DNA of 64,000 nucleotides, taken from the NCBI GenBank assembly GCA_000149265.1, contig CH003371.1, forward strand, positions 222,282-286,281, in the 5' to 3' direction. The notes beneath the pieces are model-generated. The model did no database searches and was not told the origin of the DNA. It saw only the letters and a list, made by a program, of their open reading frames with translations. Of this stretch, positions 15,501 through 27,500 are shown piece after piece (the first letter of the stretch is position 1; the number at the start of each line of letters is the position of its first letter). The translations under genes and the position numbers were made by a program. The DNA is from Ciona savignyi (taxonomy: Eukaryota > Chordata > Ascidiacea > Phlebobranchia > Cionidae).

Positions 15501-18500
15501 ACATTTTAATTATTTTAACCTAGAGCAACCTAAGCATGTATTACATTCTAAATCAGACAATTTTTAAACGGGCGTAAACGCATTTAAAACGTCTAATTTA
15601 AGTGTTAAAATGAACAAAAATTTTCCCGGCGAGAGGATGCCGCCGAACCCATCTACTCGTTGCATTCGCAACCCTGCGACATTTTAAAACTATCCGCCTA
15701 TGCGTATATATTGTTTTTAATGAACTGTATATATTTATTTTTTCCTATCATGTAAAGTCTCTTAAGTTAAAAACCAAATCAGCTTGGACTATTGTCACAT
15801 TTGTTTCCCATTTTGCACCAAAAAGACTGCCAAAAATTGATTTTTGTAAGACAGCTTGGGTTCACAGCCGAATTGCTGTAAATTTTTTTATTCTACGATA
15901 TCAATGGGATAAATCCACAGTGAAAATTAACGAAGGCCAAAGAACACTAAATTATACAATTTTACGCATACTATATCGGTGGTTGTAAGATTACGTACAA
16001 TTAAATTTCATTTCAACTGATTGGTAAATAAAAGACGTAAAAAGGTACTTTTTCTATATACTTTCTAGGTAATATTTTTAATATTATGGATGAAATGACA
16101 TTGCAGATATTTTTTAAGAAATGTTTGCATAACATGACGAAACAACTCCCATTGTTCCAGAAAGAGGAGGAGGCTGCTGGTGATGCAGCTGCTGTGGCAT
16201 CGGATGATGCAATGAAAAAAGCAGAGGAGAAATGCTCCAAGATGGAGGATGATATGAAGAAGATGCAGGAAGAGCTGAAAAGATCTCAAGAGGAAAATCA
16301 GGAGCTTAAGTCCAAACAAGTTGAATCGGAGAAAAATGTAAATTTCAGTTACTTTTTTATTTTCTTCATGGTTGCCTATTTTTCTTCAGAATTGCCTATT
16401 TTTCTTCAGGGTTGCCTATATTTTACAGTAGTAATAGCATTCAATTTACACATGGTTTTCAATTTAAATCTTCCAGTTTAAATTTCAACTAACACACAAG
16501 CTTCAATTTTAACCCGCAAGTATTTTAACTTATGACGTTCAAATTTTGGTACCAAAATTAATACTTGGAAATCATATTTGATCTTGAATGGTGAATACTA
16601 AACCAGTCCATTATTCTTAATATCAGTGCAGTTTTTAACCCAAGCGATAATGCTGAAGGATATGCATTACGGTGGTCAAATATTCCATTATCTTAATGAC
16701 ACCAGGCTAGATTTTTGTCCATGATTGATAGTGTAACAGTGTAATTCCCTCGATGTGCCTGTGATTATATAGCATGCGCATTGCTCTTATTTTATCNNNN
16801 NNNNNNNNNNNNNNNNNNNNNNNNNNNNNNNNNNNNNNNNNNNNNNNNNNNNNNNNNNNNNNNNNNNNNNNNNNNNNNNNNNNNNNNNNNNNNNNNGGCT
16901 GTCGTATTTTGAACAAACTAGTAATCAGTTGTATCCTGTTTTGGTTTTACTACTTTAACAAATACAAGATTGGGCATAAACTATAGGTCGTATACGCGGA
17001 CCCTAGAATTGTTACAATGTTCATCAATGCTTTCCATCTCTATCAAACCAACAAGTTTTTTCCATGTTCCAGGTACAGAAGAGTGACGACCAGTCGAAGG
17101 AAATCGCAGAGGAAGTCCAAGCTTTAAAAGAGGAGAAAGAGAAAATGACCAAAGCTCTGGAAGATAAAAAGGTTGGTTTTGTTCTGTTGTGACCTAATTA
17201 AGGTTAAAATTTTAAATGAAAATAATCTAAATTTGTTGAATAACTGGGACTGGAATACTTGAAATGTGTTGTTCTTTTTTTGTTAAGAGCTATTATATCG
17301 GTACTGACTCCTGGTAGATACTGGTTTGTCTTTATTTTAAAACCAACCGGCTGCCCGAATTTTCAACTTTTAAGTTTAATCCACAAGCAGTTTAGGATAA
17401 GATAGAATATTCATGTTTATCCCCGTGAATGGGAAAACCAAGGGTGTTAACACACGGGCAATCGTCAAACCACCTTTAAGTCCACTGTCGGGGTATCAAA
17501 GCTATTGCAGTATATTGTATATGATAGACACGTTCCTTCAATTTAGTAGAACCCATTAATCCGCTTGGTTCAAGCAAAGTGCCTTGCCCAAGGACACAAC
17601 TGACTATTTAGCGACCAGTTTTAAACCTACAACCTTTTTACTAAAGGTGCCGCACTAAACCACTAGACTAACTGGTCCGACAACATGCCTCGTACATAGT
17701 CAAGTTCTGTTGTGGATTTATGTTGATTTGAAAATCACTAAATGCTGAACCCCTTTGCAGAAACAAATGGATGAAATGCTGGAAAAGGAGAAGCGATTCA
17801 GCACCCTTCTCAGCCTGGCCAAATCGCAGATTGAGAAGTTGAGAAAGGACAACCAGGTAGAAATGTGATTGCGCATCTATATGCTGCTAAGTTAAGCCAA
17901 AAACATGGAATTTGGTGGCAGCAGAACAAGCTTCCTTGTGTTACCAGCTTTGTGTCCTATTACCAGCTTTTACCTGATGTTACCAGCTTAGAAATGTGAA
18001 TGCATAAAAATAGGGATTTTGTGGAACTAGTATGTGTTATCCTGTGTTACTAGCTTACAGTATTTAATTTATATTTAATATAGATGCTAAACTAATACGT
18101 GGCGCAAAAAACTCTCCTATAATCAGCACAATAGCTACAATAATTCAATTGTGGATGCAATCTAATCTAATGATCACCACTGTAATTCCATCCTTATTGT
18201 TATGGCTATGGAGATTAATATGATACCTTTAGATAACCAGGACTAGGGAACTACATGTTTAGTCTTGTATTCAAAAATTGTCTGTTTTTTTTAATCCAAT
18301 TAAGTTACGTCCCGTCTTGTCCCTAAGCGATTCTCTGCGGCCACACATTTAAGCACCATGAGTTTTCAAATAATGAGAATGTTGTCAAATCTGCAGGAAG
18401 GGGGAAAAGAGAGAGAGCGCTTGAACGGCGAATTAAAGAAATTGGAAAATGACCGGAAGAATGAACTGGAGCAAAGAAGTGATCTGCAGACCAAGGTGAG

Positions 18501-21500
18501 CAATTGATCTTCTACATATGGGTGCATTCTACAGTCTTTTTACAAAATTTTAGTCATCATTTTAACTTTACGGCCTATCCCCTCCAAACCCATTGTTGCA
18601 GTAGTTGAGATTGATATTGCACTGATGGGTTTACAAGATTTACCTCCGCACTGCTAATAAGAATGATGAACTGGTTTGGAATTTGCTATTTAAGGTCAAA
18701 TACGATTTCCAAGTATTAATTTTGGTACCAGAGTTGTAATTGATATTGCACTAGGGGGTTTACAAAATTTACCTCTTTATCGGCTCCGTTATCATATTAA
18801 CCCCCAACCCCAGGTTGAAGAGCTCCAGCGTCAGTTATTAGAGGGTCGTCACCCAACCCAGGTTCCCGAGCTTCGGAAGACCCGACCCTCCACCCAGCGC
18901 CAGCGGGTCAACCAAGTTACCCCCATGCGAGTGACAAGAACTGCGAGGGTGATGCCTGAACCCCCAACAAGAGACCCAGGAGCTTGATAGGCCAGGTGGG
19001 TGTGCTGGGATTCCCCATTTTACCCTGTTTTTTTAAGAAAAATAACACATTAAGGAGAAAACATGAGAAGAAAATGACAAAATCTCTTAAAGATAAAAAG
19101 GAAAATAACACATTAAGTTGCTGAATTGTTGGAAATGTGTAACCCATCATGCCTTAAGCTTACTTCAGCACAATCTTTCCAAAATTCTTACTCTTTAAAG
19201 CTCAAGCTCAACACTCCCTATTGTGTGTGTTATATGCACTAAATGTATCTTTAACATTGCTTTAAGCATTTTTAACTTGGTTAAATGCAACGTTTTTTAA
19301 ACGGAAAGAATTTCAGGGGAGGAATTTGTGCATTTTATACTTGAATTATGGGTACTATAGGGTGAGAGGGGAATTAAAAATTTTAAAATAGGCAAAGGGA
19401 GACAAGCAACAAAAAAGGTACAGATTCACTGGTTTAATGGCTTAAATCCACTGCACAGCATTCTTAAAACATGGGTAAAACTGTGCAAATGTACAAATGA
19501 AAGAACGCATATCAATTCGAATGAGAATTGAATACTTTGTATGTGGTGTGTTCATCTCACTATACAACAGAGTAGGGTGTGCCAACAGGTTATACCACAT
19601 ACTTTTCTTGTATCGCACACAAAAAACATTTTATTTTCAGCGGTTGTATCAAGCGTACCACAAGCAGCTTCATCATCCACTCAACCTACTGGTAAGTTTC
19701 CCTTTCTTATTTGAGTAATAAGTAGGATAATTAGTCTTATTTAAGGCCACGTTTTAAGTTATAATATAGGACTAAATAATCATATTTATTTAGAACAGAA
19801 AATGACACTGTAGGATAGGATAGAATATTCATGTTTATCCCTGTGAATGGGAAAACCAATGGGGTTAACACACAGGCAATCGTCAGATCACCTCGTGCCC
19901 ACCGTCAGGTTACCGGAGATATTGCAGTGTGTTGTTTATGATTCACATGTTCCTTTAATTTGGTAGAACCCATTAATCCGCTGGGTTTAGGCAATGTGCG
20001 TAAAGTGCCTTGCCCAAGGACACAACCGACTAGCTAGCGACCAGTTTCGCACCTGCAACCTTTTGATTGAAAGGCGACGCACTTAACCGCTAGACCAACC
20101 GATAGGATAGGATATGTTTTATAACATAACATCCCCCTTGCGTTATCATAGCTAATACTGTTTGTTAAATTCGAAAGTGAAGATGATTAATTCAGTTTTT
20201 TGTTCAACCTGTTAAACCACTGGGTTCGGACATTGTTCACTAAATCCCTTGCTTAGTGACACACCAAAATAACAAGCAATTGGTGTTGATCCAGCTTACT
20301 TATTACAATTGATAAAACTTGAATTTTCTTTGAAAAAATGTCTTGGATTCGATTTCTTTATTGTGTAAGCAGATACTATAGGAACCCATAGCTCTATGAG
20401 ATTTATTATAACTTACTTTCAGAATGTTTAACCCCGTTTTAAGTGCGTAATATTAATATTTTTCCTAAACTTTTTACGAACAGTGTCTCAACCAGTCGTG
20501 GTATCTGTTCCTGTGGTGTCAACGCTGAGCAGCCACGCCACGGCTTTCGTGCACCCGATGAGCCCGGCACGGCAGCAGCCGGTCGTCAGCTCAGCCACTC
20601 AACAAGCCACAGACCCGCCGCCACAAGCAGCAACCGACCCCACGCCAAGCACAGAAGTGAATGAAAACGAACAAGCGATCGTATCGTCGTCAGATGACCA
20701 AACCAACCAGGACCGCGAACAGGTACAATCTAGAGCTGGGTGTAATCGATCAAAGTTGTATTACGCCCAGCTCTATTGCAATCTTCTTTTATTATATGAA
20801 GTTTTTTGCACTGCCCGATTAAAAATGACTTTACTTTTGTCTAGTTTGTTAGAAGAAATTCTACAAACAAAAGTTATATTTTTTATTTATAAAAATTTCT
20901 CAATGGTTTTTAACGATTAATTTTAGTAGATTTGATCTAATCTGGGCTATTTCACTTATATCATGGACATTTTTTTAGAAATCTAGAATTAAAAAAAAAT
21001 GTCCATAGAACACTACCATACTAGTATTAGTATTAACCTGTTTACTGGCACAAATGCAACTCAATGATTTTGGTTCTGGAATTAAGTAAAGAAACTACTA
21101 CTTGAAGGTCAGTAGGGAGTTACTATAATATGCAGCTCTGTGCAATAGCAGAAACCCGACAGTAGGTGCGAGGTAATCTGACGACTTGTCATGTTATAAC
21201 GTCCCTAGCATTTTCCCATTTACAGAAATATATAATACTGTAGCGATCTTACATCATCCATTTTACATAATGTGTGACGTCATTACGCATTGATTTTTTA
21301 ATCCTCTTTTTGTGAACGGTCGCTTTGGGTTTGGGCAACGAGTTTCTTATTATTGTTGTTACTGCAAACAAAGTAGCTTCCGCTTTAATACTATATTATT
21401 TTCTATTTATTTCGTTTATGCAATCTGGTACACCCCCTTATAACCCCAACTTTCAATAGAACCAGCCCCGAGCAGCATCAAGCGCGGGGGCCAACCATGA

Positions 21501-24500
21501 ATCGGAAGCATCACCCTCATCCAGTGGACCCCTCCACATTGCCGGGGCTACCAGCAGCACTTCCATGCTGAACCCAAATGCTAGAAGCTTTCATTCTGTG
21601 AGTATTTAGGTTTTTTATGTGTATTGTGATATATCTTATGGCCAAAGTCCAGTTATTGGATTTATTTCAGGTTAATCTGGTGGTTTAGTATGACGCCTTT
21701 CAACAGAAAGGTTTAAGGTTCAAAACTGGTCCCTAGCTAGTCGGTTGTGTTCTTGGGCAAGGCACTTAATGGACATTGCCTTAACCCAGTGGATTAATGG
21801 GTTCTACTAAATTGAAGGAACATTTGAATCATATCAATACAATACATTGCAATAGCTTTGTTAACCCGACGATGGGCGCGAGGTGATCTGACGATTGCCC
21901 GTGTGTTAACCCCCTTGGTTTTCCCATTCACAGGGATTAACATGAATATCCTATTTATATCTAGGATAGGATTTATATTTTAGTACTTTCAAGCCTCCCT
22001 AGATCATACTCACGGTAATAAAATCATTAATGTATGGATGATAGATTCCCTTATATCATCGTGTGTGAGAAGTCCTGATTTATTCACACACTTTATTTTA
22101 AATAGTTGTATTGTTTGACACCCCATGCGCATTATTGAGTTACTGCAGCTAGTATGTAAATATATAATGCAACATATTCCTATATCCTGGATGCCAAATT
22201 CAGTTTTTACCTGTGGATACCACCCCCACAAATAACGCATTGCTTTCAGGGTACAAAAAGAAGCCATGATGACACTGACGATCTCTCCCTACCATCCAGA
22301 AGCAGAGAGGCTCAGGTATTAATTTCATTACTGCAATGCCCAGTAAAGATAATGTAGAAAATATTGGCCTTAAACATCTTAATCGAAGTTTGGAAATTCA
22401 CGCTTTCTTTTTTCGAATCATCGGTTAAACATACAATGGATTCACCTTAATATTTTATCTTTGGTTTAATAGTTTCAAACATAAAATTTTTAATATTATA
22501 TTATACAAAATTTTTAATATAATATTAAAAATTTATCCTTAATAGCTACTAGATAATGATGACCTGAAAATAAATTGGATTTTACGCAATCAATCCCTGT
22601 TTTTGCTTGATAGTTAATCTATTTTAATCACCTTGCTTTTAAATTCTGATTTCTCTAGTATCACAACACTTACCGCCCACAAATGAAAGTATTATATTCA
22701 TAAACTACGAAGTCTCTAACTGACAGTTTGTAGGATCTTGTAATTAATACAAGCAAGTGTTCCTTAAAAAAACACAGCTGTTACTATAGTAGTGTGTCTA
22801 GCTTGAATCACAAACTGGCTTTAGTTTAATATAACCACTCATCTTTTACAAAACACTTCTTTCTTGGATTAGAAGTATCAGTTTTGCCTTCTCTATAGGA
22901 TAAAATAGGATATTCAGGTTTATCCCTGTCAATGGGAAAATCAAGGGGGTTAACACACGGGCAATCGTCACCTCGCGCCCACTGTCGGGTTACTGGAGCT
23001 ATTGCAGTGTATTGCAGTGTATTGTGTATTATTCACACCACACGTCCCTTCAATTTGGTAAAACCCATCAATTCATTGGGTTTAGGCAATGTCTGTTAAT
23101 TGCTTGCACAAGGACACAACTGACTAGCAAGCGACCAGTTTCGAACATGCAACCAATCGGTTGAAAGGCGTCGCACTAAACCACCAGTCTAACCGGTCGG
23201 ATATTATCTACACTAGGTGGCAGTGGCTCCACTACCGAAACGCCAACGAGGAAGTCCTGACCAATCAAGTGAAAGCGTGCCAACCATGGATGCAGAGGCT
23301 GCTCAGGTTAAATATGGTTTCCCAAGTTTTGACCCTAGGATGGGCCAGTCATTAAGACCGTTTTTTTTATATATGGAACAGTATATGGTCTCGTCAACCA
23401 TGATGGCACACGACTTACTAAAACTGTTTAGTTATATCTTTTTCGTTTTTAGAAGATATCTTCTTTGTTTGTTGGTAGAAAGTCAGGTTTTAACAAGTCG
23501 GTATGTTATAAGAGTCATCACTATGCAATATTCTTGACACCTTAGTTCAGGGTTGGGCAACTTTTTTAGTCGGCGGGCCAGAGGTAGAAAAATGAAGTCC
23601 TTGCTAGATCGGATTATGACATAATTAGTATTGAACATCTTAATTATAGGGTTAGATACAGTCTATGGGCCGGACAAAATCCCTTCATGGGCCATACCCA
23701 GCCCGTGGGCTGTATATTGCCTATGCCTGCCTTAGTTGCACAGGCAATTAAATCTTGGCACCCATAGTTAATACTGCACACCAAGTTTATTTAATGGGAT
23801 TATATTGTTTATTGTATTAAATATGTAATATAGTGCAGTGTGTCAGTAAGTGATTGGTTTTTATTCTTATAATAGTTGTAAGCCAGAAAGTTGTTTTATG
23901 CAGTCGCTGAAGCTATTGTTTGGAGTGGGATGTTTTACACCTCTATTCCATGTCCACAGTTCAGTTTCTAAAACTAATGCAGTGTTTTAATGGACAGATA
24001 GTTTATTTATATTATTACACAAATTTAAGTATTGCACGTCACTGCATGCTCACAGGCAAGCCACTGTCTCAGAGTAGTAGTTGTCTCTAAAATGCACAAA
24101 GAATTAATTAAGCAAAAATGTTATACTTGGTACAGGCACTGAGATTATGCAGCAAACACAGTATTGGTGGACTGAAGATTAAGATTAGTCGAAGCTTGAT
24201 TAACCCAAAACCAAGAGTGATGTTTAAGCTGGATGAGAAGAAGGCAGTTAAGAGGGAGTTTTTCAAAAACGATATTCCCATCTACATCATCAGTGATTCG
24301 GAACTTGAAGGGGTAACAAAGTAACCATAATGGCCAAACTCTAGTACATAGCAACGTAGGCTTTTAATTGCAAACAGCACCGCAGGAAAAGGCTACAATT
24401 TAACTAGAAACAGTTTAAAAATCAAGGTTGCAAAGGTTGCACAGGTTTTTAATTGCAAATAGCATTGCATGAAAAGGCTACAATTTAACTAGAAACAGTT

Positions 24501-27500
24501 TAAAAATCGTGGTTGCATAGGGCGCTTAGGTACGTGTATTGTACTGGGTGACACTTTGCCAAAAGTTAGCAGCCTTGCCCATATAATGGGGGGAAACTAA
24601 AAAGAGGGAAAGTGGGAAGGAGGAAAGGAGGGAAACTGCTCACTAAAATCAAAATTAGGGGATTAAAGTTAGTTTTAAACATTATGGTTAGTTCTGGGTT
24701 TGAGACTACTTTTTAGGGTAGGGTTAAAACTAGTATGAATAGTTTTGGAAATCAGTTTCCCTCCTTCCTGCTTTTTCTCCTTTTAGTGATTAACAAAATT
24801 AAGTTAATCCCCTTTTGCCATTTTAGAGTTCTGTCGGCGAGACACGTCAGCCCGATCAATCCCAGCAGAGCGATGCAATAGAAAATCAGCAAGGCGATAA
24901 CCTTCCTGATGAAAATGAAGTCGAAGGTTGGTTGAATTTGGATGGAAAATTGCATTGCTTAGCTGTTGAATTAAATTTCTTTCTGAGTTCTCTGATAATA
25001 TCTGTGGTTCAGCATTTATCTCACAAATACGAAATTATTTAATGTTAATGGTTAATAAATGGATAAAGAATTAGTTATCTTCTCAAACAACAAAGTATAA
25101 TTTAATCCTTCAGCACAGAATTTAATCCTTTATTTTTTCAGCACATCATTAGATAACTAACGAAACACCACAAGTTATCTAAAATGAGCCTGGGTTAAAA
25201 GTTTTAATCCACAAGTTCCTCATGAAGTACCTAATGATAACTGTGGTGTTCGTTAGTTTTTTAGTGATAACATGGTCCTTCATGGGACATTTATAGAGAA
25301 CTGTTGTCATTCTTGAGTTATTGAATGATAAAGTTTTCTTACCTCACAGATTTTTTTTATTTTTATTACCCAACTTACCCAGCCACCACCTCAAATAATC
25401 CTATAATGCCACGGTTCTGAAACATTTTTATTTGCGCCTTCCCCCCTGACGTTTATCATTCATGCTCACGCCTCACCTAGCCTCAAAAGTCAAATTCAAG
25501 AAATATGGATCAATAAAATACTGCCATTTTCCTGCTTAGTGTGAAGGATGCAACTGTTTTGGGGAAATCAGTCATTTAATTCAATGCTTTGTTGAAGACA
25601 ATGCACACATCTAAGATCTGCTGCGTTAGTAGACCGATCTCTCACTGTCATGCTCGCGCCCCCTTGTAAAGATTTCAGTTTAAGAACATAAAATGATCTC
25701 CAGAAGTTAATAATCCGGATAAATTTTGTAATATTAGATTTTCCTCCCCAGTTAACTCAAATAACCATAATTTAATCTTATCCAAAATGAAAAAGTTGTC
25801 TAATTTTCATTTATTAATATGGGCGGGTCCACGGTAGCTCACCTAGCCTCAAAAATCAAATTAAAAAAAATAATATTAAAAAACTCTTTGTCATTTTCCT
25901 GCTTAGTGTGAAGGATGCAACTGTTTTGGGGAAACCACCATTTAATTCAAGTCTATATAACGCAATGCAGAATACGAAGAAGATGAGATTGATACCTCCC
26001 TCCTAGTCGGAAGCTCTTCCCAACAGGAGGTCGCAACATCCTCCATCGATCCCGGTGATTCAGGAGCAGATGGAGTTGATCAGGAGGAGATGATCGTGAT
26101 CTCGAGTGATGAGGACGGAGCAGATGACGATAACTCCGACCAGGAGTTTGAGAGACCAGGTGATGCCTAGTGAAGTAACAGGACTTTTGGGGGGGAAGAG
26201 AAAACCACTTGCTCAAATTAGTAACAGGACTTTTGGGGGGGAAGAGAAAACCACTTACTCAAATTAGTAACAGGACTTTTGGGGGGGAAGAGAAAACCAC
26301 TTACTCAAATTAGTAACAGGACTTTTGGGGGGGAAGAGAAAACCACTTACTCAAATTAGTAACAGGACTTTTGGGGGGGAAGAGAAAACCACTTGCTCAA
26401 ATTAGTAACAGGACTTTTGGGGGGGAAGAGAAAACCACTTGCTCAAATTAGTAACAGGACTTTTGGGGGGGAAGAGAAAACCACTTGCTCAAATTAGTAA
26501 CAGGACTTTTGGGGGGGAAGAGAAAACCACTTACTCAAATTAGTAACAGGACTTTTGGGGGGGAAGAGAAAACCACTTGCTCAAATTAGTAACAGGACTT
26601 TTGGGGGGGAAGAGAAAACCACTTGCTCAAATTAGTAACAGGACTTTTAGGGGGGAAGAGAAAACCACTTGCTCAAATTAGTAACAGGACTTTTGGGGGG
26701 GAAGAGAAAACCACTTACTCAAATTAGTAACAGGACTTTTGGGGGGGAAGAGAAAACCACTTGCTCAAATTAGTAACAGGACTTTTAGGGGGGAAGAGAA
26801 AACCACTTGCTCAAATTAGTAACGAGGACTTTTAGGGGGGAAGAGAAAACCACTTGCTCAAATTAGTAACAGGACTTTTAGGGGGGGAAGAGAAAACCAC
26901 TTGCTCAAATTAGTAACAGGACTTTTAGGGGGGAAGAGAAAACCACTTGCTCAAATTAGTAACAGGACTTTTAGGGGGGAAGAGAAAACCACTTGCTCAA
27001 ATTAGTAACAGGACTTTTAGGGGGGAAGAGAAAACCACTTGCTCAAATTAGTAACAGGACTTTTAGGGGGGAAGAGAAAACCACTTGCTCAAATTAGTAA
27101 CAGGACTTTTAGGGGGGAAGAGAAAAACNNNNNNNNNNNNNNNNNNNNNNNNNNNNNNNNNNNNNNNNNNNNNNNNNNNNNNNNNNNNNNNNNNNNNNNN
27201 NNNNNNNNNNNNNNNNNNNNNNNNNNNNGGACTTTTAGGGGGGAAGAGAAAACCACTTGCTCAAATTAGTAACAGGACTTTTAGGGGGGAAGAGAAAACC
27301 ACTTGCTCAAATTAGTAACAGGACTTTTAGGGGGGAAGAGAAAACCACTTGCTCAAATTAGTAACAGGACTTTTAGGGGGGAAGAGAAAACCACTTGCTC
27401 AAATTAGTAACAGGACTTTTAGGGGGGAAGAGAAAACCACTTGCTCAAATTAGTAACAGGACTTTTAGGGGGGAAGAGAAAACCACTTGCTCAAATTAGT

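Noticed and set aside
16086..16160. Upstream start of the open frame before TPR exon 19
   Set aside because: ATG-led extension is intron: a good acceptor TTGTTCCAG lies at 16160 and the upstream residues do not fit the coiled coil.
24118..24324. Small ORF in TPR intron 28 as an additional exon
   Set aside because: No TPR-like or coiled-coil pattern, and exons 28 and 29 are phase-compatible without it.
26160..26170. TPR ending at the TAG after exon 30
   Set aside because: Exons 31-37 carry clear TPR tail motifs in correct phase, so the stop is taken as intronic, though intron retention would use it.
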